64,000 bases of DNA. Source: Halorientalis pallida (GTDB lineage: Archaea; Halobacteriota; Halobacteria; Halobacteriales; Haloarculaceae). The stretch is from NCBI RefSeq assembly GCF_004118325.1, contig NZ_RDFA01000004.1:124001-188000 (forward strand). The letters are read 5' to 3'. Within the stretch, counting starts at the first letter, position 1, and each line of letters begins with the position of its first letter. Below, piece by piece: positions 40,444 through 49,102 of this stretch. Below the pieces are notes generated by a model. The model was not told the origin of the DNA and did not search any database. It worked only from the letters and a program-made list of their open reading frames with translations. Made by a program: the position numbers and the translations under genes.

Positions 40444-42351
40444 ATGGGAGTACTCAGTCGCGTCCGAGGCAGTGGCGACGAGTCGGGCTGTCGCTGTACG
40501 CCGTCGTTCGACGGCGACCGACTGGTGATCGACGCCGAAGAGTGTCCGGGCGGGGGGCGACTCGCGACCGAACCGACCTGTCGGGCCGCGGTCGTCGACG
40601 CGCTCCGCGAGCGGGACGCCGAGGCGGTCTGGACGCGTACCGCCGGAGTCGAGCGGGCATACGAGGGGGTGGCGGCAGCCGCGCTCGTGGCCGCCGGCCG
40701 GTTCGCCGACGCAGCCGCGTTCCACGACGAGGCCGTCGCCGACCGGGCACTGTACGACCCTCTCGGGGCCGCACGGGCCGCCACGGGGCGGGCGGGACCG
40801 GTCGCGACGCTGGCGGCGGAGACTGGACTGGCCGAGGTGGCCGCGGGGGCCGACGGGTACGACGACTTGCTCGCGCCCGCGGTAGGGCCGACCATCAGCC
40901 GGTCGCGCGTGCGACTCCAGCCGCCCGCGACGGCCAGGTTCGCGTCGCGCCGGGAACTGGAGACGGGGGCAGTCGTGCGGATCTACGAACGACCGGATCG
41001 CGAGCGCCGGACCTACCACCTCGAACCGGTCGAACACGGGTTCGGTCCGGGGGCGACCGAACGGCTGGTCGCGGCCTACGATCGCCTGGCAAGCGGTGCG
41101 GTGACCGGCGGCGAGCGCGCGCCCGGCCGGGCGGTTCGGCGCGTGGTCGACGACGAGTCCGCGATGGACGCGACGGTGCGGGACCTGGAACGCGTCCTCG
41201 AGAAGCACACGCGGGGCCACGGCGTCGTCGCGGATCTTTTCGCCGACGAGCGGGTCACGGACGTGTTCGTGACGGCGCCCGCAGCGACGAATCGGATCCG
41301 CGTCCGCGTCGACGGCGAGACGCTGACGACGAACGTCAGGCTCACCGAGGGCGGCATCGAGGCGCTGGCCTCGCGGTTCCGTCGGGAGAGCGGGCGTGCC
41401 TTCTCGCGAGCCAGTCCGGCGCTGGACGCGACCGCGACGGTCGCCGGCCGGCGCGTCCGGGTCGCAGGCGTCACCGAACCGGTCAGCGACGGCGTCGCGT
41501 TCGCCTTCCGCGCGCACGAGCGGGAAGCGTGGACGCTGCCGGCGCTGGTCGCCAACGGGACGCTCACCGCGGCAGCGGCGGCGCTTCTCTCGCTGTCCGT
41601 CGAACGCGACGCCGCGGCGTTGCTCGCCGGGACCCGCGGCGCCGGCAAGACCAGTATGCTCGGCGCTCTGCTGTGGGAGTTGCCGGCAGAGACCAGAACC
41701 GTCGTCATCGAGGACACGCCCGAATTACCGGTCGCACAGTTACAGGACGCCGGCCGGGACGTGCAGTCGCTTCGGACGGGGGAGGACGGCGGCGGGGAAC
41801 TGGCCCCCGCCGAGGCGCTCCGCACGGCACTCAGACTCGGCGAGGGCGCGCTGGTTCTCGGTGAAGTCCGCGGCGAAGAGGCGGGCGTCCTCTACGAGGC
41901 GATGCGGGTCGGCGCGAGCGGGAGTGCGGTGCTGGGGACCATCCACGGCGACGGCGGCGAAGCCGTCCGCGAGCGAGTCGTCACCGACCTGGGCGTTCCC
42001 GAGTCTTCCTTCGGGGCGACCGACCTGCTGGTGACGCTAGAGCCCTACGAGTCGCCGGCCGGTCGCGCTCGCCGGGTCAACCGAATCGAGGAAGTCGTCA
42101 CCGTCGACGGCGTGGGCTTCGAGTCCCTGTTCGAGTTGCGAGACGGCGAGTTGACGCCGACCGGGCGGATCGAGCGCGGGAACAGCCGACTGGTCGACGC
42201 CCTCGCAGGCTCGACGGAGTGCTACGCGGCCGTCAGGAAGCACCTGCAGGACCGGGCGGACTGGCTGGCCGACCTCGCCGACGGCGGCCGAATCGACGCC
42301 GAGACGGTCCGTCGGGCCCACGCCCGGCGACGAGCGGGGCAGACGACATGA
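40444..42351 (+). CDS. Type II/IV secretion (pilus assembly) ATPase
   Basis: This 635-residue cytoplasmic motor ATPase powers pilin assembly or secretion. N-terminal domains of about 250 residues include a Cys pair near residues 15-17. The ATPase core has Walker A GTRGAGKTS with Lys402, an Asp box (IEDTPELP), Walker B LVLGEVRGEE and the His box GTIHGDGGEAVRE. It resembles TadA/PilB-like haloarchaeal ATPases. ATG 40444 is preferred because the upstream frame (open from 39613) is an artefact of the preceding genes. The stop overlaps the platform gene start as ATGA. Confidence 0.92.
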   Translation: MGVLSRVRGSGDESGCRCTPSFDGDRLVIDAEECPGGGRLATEPTCRAAVVDALRERDAEAVWTRTAGVERAYEGVAAAALVAAGRFADAAAFHDEAVADRALYDPLGAARAATGRAGPVATLAAETGLAEVAAGADGYDDLLAPAVGPTISRSRVRLQPPATARFASRRELETGAVVRIYERPDRERRTYHLEPVEHGFGPGATERLVAAYDRLASGAVTGGERAPGRAVRRVVDDESAMDATVRDLERVLEKHTRGHGVVADLFADERVTDVFVTAPAATNRIRVRVDGETLTTNVRLTEGGIEALASRFRRESGRAFSRASPALDATATVAGRRVRVAGVTEPVSDGVAFAFRAHEREAWTLPALVANGTLTAAAAALLSLSVERDAAALLAGTRGAGKTSMLGALLWELPAETRTVVIEDTPELPVAQLQDAGRDVQSLRTGEDGGGELAPAEALRTALRLGEGALVLGEVRGEEAGVLYEAMRVGASGSAVLGTIHGDGGEAVRERVVTDLGVPESSFGATDLLVTLEPYESPAGRARRVNRIEEVVTVDGVGFESLFELRDGELTPTGRIERGNSRLVDALAGSTECYAAVRKHLQDRADWLADLADGGRIDAETVRRAHARRRAGQTT

Positions 42352-44102
42352 AGACGGACATCGAGTGGGTCGTCCGACTGCTCGCGCAGTGCTATCCGTG
42401 GCCGGCCGAGGGGAGCGCGGACCTCGACCGATCACTCGGATTTCTCGGCTCTGATCTGTGCCCCGAAACCGTCGTCCGGGCGGGCTACGGGGCGGGGCTA
42501 CTGTGTGTGCCCGCGGTCGTACTCGCGGGCGCCGTCGCACCTGCAGGGACAGTAGCGCTCGCCCTGGGCAGTGGTGCGGCAGGTGCACTGGCCGTCGTCC
42601 ACGCGGTCCACACCGCACCCCACGCGCTCGCGACGGCCCGGCGGACCCGGGCGCTCGGGGAAGCGCCGGCGCTCGTGAGCCGGGCCGTCCTCCGGATGCG
42701 GGTGACGCCGGCGACGGAGACGGCGGCAGCCTTCGCGGCCGAGACGGGACAGGGGCCCCTCGCCGACAGCCTCGGCGAGCACGTACGCCGCGCCGCCGGG
42801 TCTGCCGGGTCGGGCTTCCCCTCGTTCACGGCGGAGTGGGACGAGTGGTTCCCGGCCCTGCGGCGCGCGCTCTTGCTCGTGGAGTCGGCCGGCACGGCCC
42901 CCGACGGCGAGCGCGAACGCGCCCTCGACCGCGGGATGGCGGCGGTTCTCGACGGCACCCGGGACCGGATGGCGGAGTTCGCCTCCGGCCTGCAGGGGCC
43001 GGCGACGGGACTGTACGCCTTCGGCGTCTTGCTCCCGCTCGCGATGGTGGCGATGTTGCCAGCGGTCCGAACGGCGGGGGCGTCCGTCCCACTCGCGGCC
43101 GTCGTCGTGCTGTACGACTTCACCTTGCCGGCCGTCCTCCTGGCAGCGAGCGCGTGGCTCCTGATCCGCCGGCCAGTCACGTTCCCACCCCCGTCGGTCG
43201 GGCGAGAGCATCCTGACGTGCCGAGTCGACGGTGGCCGGCGCTGGCCACCGGACTCGCGGCCGGCGCGACCGGGTGGGTCCTGGCCAGGGGACTCGTCGC
43301 GCCGTGGACGGGGCCGCTGGCAGCCGCCGGCGGTGCCTGTGGTGCGGCGCTCGTGGTCTCCTACCGGCCGATCACGACCGTCCGCGAGCGCGTTCGGGCC
43401 GTCGAAGACGGGCTCGCCGACGCCCTCTACCAGATCGGGCGGCGCGTCGAAGAGGGCGAAGCAGTCGAGCGCGCCGTCGCAGCGGCCGGGGAGGAGGTAG
43501 CCGACCCGACCGGTGCAGTCCTGCGTGAGGCGGCCCAGCGACAGCGCCGGCTCAAGATCGGCGTCCGGGAGGCGTTCCTCGGCGAACACGGCGCGCTGGC
43601 CGACGTACCGAGCCCGCGGGCGCGAAGTACCGCCACGCTCCTGGCGCTGGCCGCCAGCGAAGGCCGGCCCGCCGGGGGTGCAATCGTCGCGATGGCCGAC
43701 AACGTCGAGGAACTCGCGGGGGTCGAACGCGACGCACGCCACGAGATCGGGACGGTGACCGGGACGCTGGCCAACACCGCCGCGCTGTTCGGTCCGCTCG
43801 TGGCGGGCGCGACCGTCGCGCTAGCCGCCGGGATGGACGTTGGCGGGACGTTCGCGGTGGGGGCCGCGGGAGCCTCCGGAACGGCGGCCACGGCGGGCAC
43901 GGCGTCCGGGCCTTCGACGGCCGGTCTCGGACTGGCCGTGGGCGCGTACGTCCTCGTCCTCGCGGTGATCCTGACGACGCTCTCGACGGGGTTGGCCCAC
44001 GGTCTCGACCGCGCGCTAGTGGGCTACCGGGTCGGGTGGGCACTGCTGGTCGCGACCGCGACCTACATGGCCGCGATCCACGCCGTCGGCCTGTTCGTCT
44101 GA
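42348..44102 (+). CDS. Type II/IV secretion platform protein (T2SF/TadC type)
   Basis: This 584-residue membrane platform protein pairs with the ATPase at 40444. Two T2SF-like helical domains (about 90-200 and 340-470) alternate with hydrophobic helices (about 45-65, 70-90, 220-250, 260-280, 300-330, 480-510 and 520-580). ALYQIGRRVEEGEAVERAV is the second-domain signature. Many Ala/Gly residues are present, as in other haloarchaeal platform proteins. The start overlaps the ATPase stop by four bases, so the two are co-translated. Confidence 0.88.
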   Translation: MKTDIEWVVRLLAQCYPWPAEGSADLDRSLGFLGSDLCPETVVRAGYGAGLLCVPAVVLAGAVAPAGTVALALGSGAAGALAVVHAVHTAPHALATARRTRALGEAPALVSRAVLRMRVTPATETAAAFAAETGQGPLADSLGEHVRRAAGSAGSGFPSFTAEWDEWFPALRRALLLVESAGTAPDGERERALDRGMAAVLDGTRDRMAEFASGLQGPATGLYAFGVLLPLAMVAMLPAVRTAGASVPLAAVVVLYDFTLPAVLLAASAWLLIRRPVTFPPPSVGREHPDVPSRRWPALATGLAAGATGWVLARGLVAPWTGPLAAAGGACGAALVVSYRPITTVRERVRAVEDGLADALYQIGRRVEEGEAVERAVAAAGEEVADPTGAVLREAAQRQRRLKIGVREAFLGEHGALADVPSPRARSTATLLALAASEGRPAGGAIVAMADNVEELAGVERDARHEIGTVTGTLANTAALFGPLVAGATVALAAGMDVGGTFAVGAAGASGTAATAGTASGPSTAGLGLAVGAYVLVLAVILTTLSTGLAHGLDRALVGYRVGWALLVATATYMAAIHAVGLFV

Positions 44103-44108
44103 ACACTT

Positions 44109-44136
44109 AAGTACCGAAACGGGACCACCCCCGTGC
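44109..44136 (+). promoter_or_regulatory. Pilus-cluster promoter 3
   Basis: AAGT (44109-44112) followed by exactly 24 nt (ACCGAAACGGGACCAC at the start) before ATG 44137. The block shares most positions with promoter 2 and fewer with promoter 1. Confidence 0.65.
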
Positions 44137-44607
44137 ATGTTCGACGCACCGATCGATACCTGGTATCTATGGCTCGGCGTCGCGACGGCGAGCGCCCTCG
44201 CGTTCGGGGTCGCGGTTGCACTCCCGGCCACCGTCCCGCCGGACGCCCAGCGGGCGGCGGCGACGGTCGACGCCGTGGCGACGAGTCCGCACGACGCGAC
44301 GGGCGAACACAGCGTGGACGCCACGGCGGTCGAGATCGGCAGTCGGCGCATCGCTCTCCGAAACGACGGCGGCACCACACACGCGGCGTTCGCTTACGGT
44401 CCCGTCACACCGGTCCGGAACGGGACGGCGCTCGCGGCGGTCCTCCGTGGCGAACCGCCAGCGACGGTGTTTTCGAACGCGACGACGTTCCGGGCGGCCG
44501 CCACAGAGGCGCGCAATCGGGCCCGGGCGTGGCGAGAGACGGAGGGTCGACTCGTCGTCCGACGCGTCACCTGGGAGGGAGTCGATGTCACGCTCGTCGG
44601 GGCGTAG
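44137..44607 (+). CDS. Pilus-cluster membrane-anchored subunit
   Basis: This 156-residue protein has one hydrophobic helix (about 10-30, YLWLGVATASALAFGVAVALP) and a polar exterior domain rich in Ala, Thr and Arg. Its place directly after the platform gene matches DUF7283-type proteins of haloarchaeal pilus clusters. It may be a pilin-like or assembly protein. It overlaps the following gene by 23 nt. Confidence 0.7.
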   Translation: MFDAPIDTWYLWLGVATASALAFGVAVALPATVPPDAQRAAATVDAVATSPHDATGEHSVDATAVEIGSRRIALRNDGGTTHAAFAYGPVTPVRNGTALAAVLRGEPPATVFSNATTFRAAATEARNRARAWRETEGRLVVRRVTWEGVDVTLVGA

Positions 44608-44974
44608 GGGACAGGTCGAGCCGCTCGCGGCCATCGTCGCGGTGTTCGCGCTCGGCGTCGGACTGACCGTCTACGCGGGCGCGGTCGACGACGCGCTCCC
44701 GGGGACCGAACCACGGAACGTCGCACAGCCCACCCTGTCGGCGGTCGAGGACACCGTCGAAACCGCGGGTGTGGTCCGGCCGGGTCGACTCGATGGCACG
44801 AAATCGGCGGCACCGGCGGGACGGCGGCTGAACGTGACGCTCACCGCAGGCGACCGGCGGTGGAGCCGTGGCACGTCACCGCCGGACTCGGCGCAACTGG
44901 CCAGTACGCGAGTGAGCGTCGGCCTGGAATCGGGGCGGGTCCAGCCGGGGCGGCTCACGGTGAGGGTGTGGTGA
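44585..44974 (+). CDS. Pilin-like protein with class III signal peptide
   Basis: This 129-residue protein begins MSRSSGRRGQVEPLAAIVAV, matching an archaeal prepilin signal: a short basic n-region, a cleavage site after RG, QVEP (Glu near +3) and a hydrophobic helix (LAAIVAVFALGVGLTVYAG). The remainder is a small beta-rich domain (LNVTLTAGDRRWSRG). It is probably processed by a PibD-type prepilin peptidase, not in this window. ATG 44585 lies inside the previous gene; the stop overlaps the next start. Confidence 0.75.
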   Translation: MSRSSGRRGQVEPLAAIVAVFALGVGLTVYAGAVDDALPGTEPRNVAQPTLSAVEDTVETAGVVRPGRLDGTKSAAPAGRRLNVTLTAGDRRWSRGTSPPDSAQLASTRVSVGLESGRVQPGRLTVRVW

Positions 44975-45873
44975 TGCGGGCGATCAGCACGGTACTCGAC
45001 GCCGCACTCTTCCTCCTGCTCGTCGGGGCCGCGGTCGGCGTCCTCACGCTCGGGGCGAGTCCGCCGCCGACGGCGGAGGGCGACGCGGCCGACGGGGTGG
45101 CCGACACGGTCACGACGAGTACGGCGACGATCCGCTACACGCTCGCGCCGGGCGCAGGGCACGCCTCGTCGCAAGTGGTCGAGTTCCCGGTGACGAGCGG
45201 GCCGACCTTCCAGCGGACCGCCCACGGAACGCTCGCGAACCACCTTTCGACGGCCGCGCTGGGTAGTCTGTCCGTTCGGGGCGAGCGCGTCAGCCACACG
45301 CGGGCGGATTACCAGCACGCAGTGGCGAACGCGACGCGAAACCTGACACGGGGACGGAGACACCTCGCGCAGCTCCAGGCACGCTGGGCTCCGTATCCCG
45401 GCGCACCGATCCGGGGTGCGTTCACTGTCGGTCCCACGCCACCGCCGGACGAGACCGTCCACGCCGAGACCGTCGTCGTGGCGAGCGGGCTCCCGTCGGC
45501 CAGGGGAGCCGCGCGGCGCGTGACGGCACAGCAGGGGGCGAACGCCACCTTCGAGCGACTGGGGACGGTCGTGGCCCGGCGGGTCGTTCGGGGGCTGTTC
45601 CCACGGGATCGCACCCGGAGCGCACTGCTCGGCGACTACCCGGTCGAAGAACTCGTGACCTACCGGTACGAACGACTCGGGCACTTGCTCGGCGCGAGCG
45701 TAACGGGCCCTACGGTCGCCGATAACGCCTCGAAGGCCAACGAGCGGCTCGCGACGGCGCTCGCCGACCGACTGGCCGCGGACATGCGCACCCGCTTTCG
45801 CTCGCCCCGGGACGCCGCCGACGCGGTGTCGGTCGGGCAGGTCCGGATCACCGTCCGGACGTGGTCGCCGTGA
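44974..45873 (+). CDS. Pilus-cluster surface protein with N-terminal helix
   Basis: This 299-residue protein starts with a hydrophobic helix (MRAISTVLDAALFLLLVGAAVGVLTLG) of prepilin type, then a large exterior domain with helices (ATRNLTRGRRHLAQLQARW) and mixed strands. It fits the DUF7284-type position in haloarchaeal clusters. ATG 44974 overlaps the previous stop (TGATG), and its stop overlaps the following GTG (GTGA). Confidence 0.7.
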   Translation: MRAISTVLDAALFLLLVGAAVGVLTLGASPPPTAEGDAADGVADTVTTSTATIRYTLAPGAGHASSQVVEFPVTSGPTFQRTAHGTLANHLSTAALGSLSVRGERVSHTRADYQHAVANATRNLTRGRRHLAQLQARWAPYPGAPIRGAFTVGPTPPPDETVHAETVVVASGLPSARGAARRVTAQQGANATFERLGTVVARRVVRGLFPRDRTRSALLGDYPVEELVTYRYERLGHLLGASVTGPTVADNASKANERLATALADRLAADMRTRFRSPRDAADAVSVGQVRITVRTWSP

Positions 45874-48800
45874 CCCGGAATACCCGGTTCCGGGAGGACG
45901 ACCGCGGGTGGCTCCCCGTCGCGCTGGTCGGTGTCGTCCTCTTCGTCGGGAGCGTGGCGCTGTTCGTAGGGCTCCAGCCGGATCGGCCGGCCGCGGACCC
46001 GACGACGGACGTGGCCGTCGAGCGCGTAGTCGGCGAGACGGGGACCGCGGTCCGGACGGCGGTCGTCGCGGCCGGCGACGCCGCGGCGCGGGACCCGGTG
46101 CTCGACCGTGCGAACACGTCGACCGGGCGGATACTCTCCGACGAGGCACCGTTCCGGGACGCCCTGCGCCTCCGGATCTACCTGCGAGCGCGGGAGCGAC
46201 TGGACGACCTGACCGTCACCCGCGGCGACGTGACGGCGACGGCGTCGCTCCCGGCGACACCGAACGTCAGCAGTCTGTCGTCGGCGATGGCACGCGTACA
46301 CGTCGAGGCGGCCGACGACAACCGGACGCGGCTCAGGGTGCGCGTCGAGAACGTCACCGTGACCGCCCGACGGGGGAACAGGACGGTGGTTCGGAAGACG
46401 GTGAGCCCGAGGGTCGTCGTTCGGACGCCGGTGCTGGCCGTACACGATCGCGTCGGTCGCTTCGACCGCCGGCTGAACGCCGGGATCGGACGGCCGGGTC
46501 TGACCACCCGGTTGACCGCACGACTGTACGGCGTCGTCTGGGCGCGTGGCTACGCCCAGTACGGTTCCGGCGGAGCCGCTGTCGAGAACGTGCTCGCGAA
46601 CCGCCACGTGGAGATCACGACCAACGGCGCGATCCTGCGGGAACAGCGCCACCTGTTCGGTCGGAGCGACGCGGCCGGCCGGCGGGCGCTGGATCGAGCG
46701 ATGGTCGGCGTCACCACGACCGACCTGTTACGCGGTGCGGGAATCCCCAGTGGCTACGTCCGCACGCTGTTCCGGGGCGGCCGACCGGGACCGAACGTCC
46801 CAGTCGAGATCCCGTCGCTAGATACGACTACTGGGGCACCGGACCCCGGGGACCGGATGACCGTCGGCGTCAACGGCACCGCCGACCGGGGACTGGCCAG
46901 GGCCGCCGCGCCGGTGAGCCTCCAGTCGCTCGTTCGGTCGATCTACAGCGCCGAGGTCGAGACGATCAGCGACGTCGATCGGACCAGCGGGTCACTGCCG
47001 AGTTGCTGGGCCCGCCAGCCCGAGGGCTGGTGGCGACTCGACTACGTGAACGTCGACGGGAGCGAGCCGGTCGTGAGAGGGACGACGGAGGTCGCCCCGC
47101 AGATTCCGGACGGCTGGCACGCGTTCGACTCGTACGGTCGGCGGGTGAGACAGGAGCGAACGAAGTACTGTAACTGGGTGAACGGCAACGAGACGGCCGT
47201 CACGCAGGCAAGTGACACGTTCCGCTTCGACGTCGGCGTCGCGCTGGTCGGTCGGCACGCGAGGACGGAGTACGCACCTGCCAACGGGATCGAACGCGTT
47301 CACGAAGCAGGGAAAGGGCCACTCGACGGGCCGAACCTGGCGAACGTCAGTCGGCGGGCCCGGCTCCGACTCGTCGAGGGGCGTGGCGGTCCGGACGCAC
47401 TCGCGAAGACGGCGGTCAGGGAGGGGGACAACGTCACGGGCGTCCGGACGATCCACGGACAGGTTCCCGAGGGGATTCGGCGGTGGCTACGGGCCGACCT
47501 GATGGCCTTCCGCGACCGCGTCGCCGACGTCTCCGTGACCGTCGAGCGTGGCCGTGCCGGCGCGTTCGAGGCGAACCCGGCCGCCGAGCTACACCGGGAG
47601 CTCGCCGGACTGGTGGACCCGCCGAGCGAGTACGGGAGCGTCGCCGAGAAGGCGCGCTTTGCCGCCCGGGGCGTGTACGTCGAACGGACGCGGAAACTCC
47701 TCGAGAAACGGGCCGAAAGGCAAACACGGCGCAAGCGGAGCCTGGATGACGCGGTCGGGAGCGCCGGCGCCGGCTCGACGGAACTGCTCGGGACGGCGCT
47801 GGAGAACCGGACCGGTATCGAGACGGAGGCGGTCGAAGCGGGCATCGACGGCGTCGACGTCACCGCCGTCGAGGGCTCACCGGCGTACCTGACCGTCGCC
47901 GAAGTCGGCCCGAAATACGCCGATTCGTTGCCCGAAGACGCGCGCATCAGTCCGCTGGCGGCGAGAAACATCAATCTGTTCGCGTCGCCACACGGCGATA
48001 TCGCGGACACCCTGCTCCGGAGCGTCGACCTCGGATCGACGGTCGGCCTCCGGACGGCCGCGCGAACGCTCCGTGCGACGCGAACCGCGAACGAACTGAC
48101 GACGGAAAACGAGACGCTGGACGACGCGCTCGACCGGAGATCGGCGTCCCTCGACGGAGTGGTCCGACGGAAAGTCGGGGACACCAGGAAACTACTGAGA
48201 GAGCAGCTAGCCGGCATGGGGGTCGGCGACGGCGAGGCCGACCGCCGCCGCATCGTCGGTGACGCGCTCGCACGGTGGGACGGGCCGGGTGCGAAAGCCC
48301 TGGCGCTGACGAACGGATCGGCCGCGGGGGCTATCGCCGACCGGGCGGTCGAGCACAACGAGACCGGGCGCGACAGCCTGCGCGCGACCCTCCAGTTGCT
48401 GTTACACGCGACCGCGACCGGAACGGACACCCGTGTTTCGCGGGCGAAGATCAGCACGACTGGCGAGTTGCTCCGGCAGAAGGTCAAGATGGAGCTGGCC
48501 GCCGGGGTCGAGAACGCGACTCGGGAGGGTGCGAGCCGCCTCGCCGACAGACTCGACGCGCGGCTTACCCGGTCGGTGAACAGGGTTCCCGCGGGTCTCC
48601 CCATCGTCCCGGCCGGCCCGGCGTGGTGGGTGACGGTGAACGCCTGGATCGTCGAGGTTCGGGGCGGCTACGACCGGTTCGCGGTCCAGGCGGGAACCGG
48701 CGCGGCCGCCGAACCCGGTGGCTCGCTCACCTACGTCCGGGACGGCGGCGTCGCGGACGTCGACTACGACGGCGACGGCGAGGCCGAACGACTCGGGCAC

Positions 48801-48986
48801 GCCGACCGGATATCATTCGCATCACAGACCAGCGTCGTCATCGCAGTCCCGCCGGGGCCACAGGGCGTCGGGGACAAGGACGGAAACGTGGACGAGCGAT
48901 CCGCGAGCTGGACCGACTGGCGGGCCGTCGAACCGGCTCGAAGCAACGGCCGAGCGGTACCAGACACCTGGCCCGACCGCGGGTGA
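45870..48986 (+). CDS. Very large pilus-cluster surface protein
   Basis: This 1038-residue protein has one N-terminal helix (about 13-35, WLPVALVGVVLFVGSVALFVGL) and a very long exterior part with many helices, a Trp-rich stretch (CWARQPEGWWRLDYV at about 375) and a second Cys segment. It ends in a polar tail. It fits the DUF7286-type proteins. GTG 45870 is chosen since it overlaps the preceding stop as GTGA; an in-frame GTG at 45861 would add three residues. It may form the bulk of the external structure, an adhesin or a pseudopilus scaffold (inference). Confidence 0.72.
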   Translation: MTRNTRFREDDRGWLPVALVGVVLFVGSVALFVGLQPDRPAADPTTDVAVERVVGETGTAVRTAVVAAGDAAARDPVLDRANTSTGRILSDEAPFRDALRLRIYLRARERLDDLTVTRGDVTATASLPATPNVSSLSSAMARVHVEAADDNRTRLRVRVENVTVTARRGNRTVVRKTVSPRVVVRTPVLAVHDRVGRFDRRLNAGIGRPGLTTRLTARLYGVVWARGYAQYGSGGAAVENVLANRHVEITTNGAILREQRHLFGRSDAAGRRALDRAMVGVTTTDLLRGAGIPSGYVRTLFRGGRPGPNVPVEIPSLDTTTGAPDPGDRMTVGVNGTADRGLARAAAPVSLQSLVRSIYSAEVETISDVDRTSGSLPSCWARQPEGWWRLDYVNVDGSEPVVRGTTEVAPQIPDGWHAFDSYGRRVRQERTKYCNWVNGNETAVTQASDTFRFDVGVALVGRHARTEYAPANGIERVHEAGKGPLDGPNLANVSRRARLRLVEGRGGPDALAKTAVREGDNVTGVRTIHGQVPEGIRRWLRADLMAFRDRVADVSVTVERGRAGAFEANPAAELHRELAGLVDPPSEYGSVAEKARFAARGVYVERTRKLLEKRAERQTRRKRSLDDAVGSAGAGSTELLGTALENRTGIETEAVEAGIDGVDVTAVEGSPAYLTVAEVGPKYADSLPEDARISPLAARNINLFASPHGDIADTLLRSVDLGSTVGLRTAARTLRATRTANELTTENETLDDALDRRSASLDGVVRRKVGDTRKLLREQLAGMGVGDGEADRRRIVGDALARWDGPGAKALALTNGSAAGAIADRAVEHNETGRDSLRATLQLLLHATATGTDTRVSRAKISTTGELLRQKVKMELAAGVENATREGASRLADRLDARLTRSVNRVPAGLPIVPAGPAWWVTVNAWIVEVRGGYDRFAVQAGTGAAAEPGGSLTYVRDGGVADVDYDGDGEAERLGHADRISFASQTSVVIAVPPGPQGVGDKDGNVDERSASWTDWRAVEPARSNGRAVPDTWPDRG

Positions 48987-49075
48987 TCCGGGACGCTGGC
49001 CACCCGCCAACCGTGCCACGGAAGCACCGCGATCTTACTTGAAAGGCTGCATATTTGAGGTCCGTTATTGATTAA

Positions 49076-49102
49076 CTTTATACTTAGATCGAAACTAATT
49101 TT
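49076..49102 (+). promoter_or_regulatory. Strong promoter of the CBM-repeat protein gene
   Basis: CTTTATACTTA (49076-49086) is a near-ideal archaeal TATA element, about 24 nt upstream of ATG 49103, in a markedly AT-rich stretch from 49065 onwards. It fits a leaderless or very short leader transcript. Confidence 0.7.
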
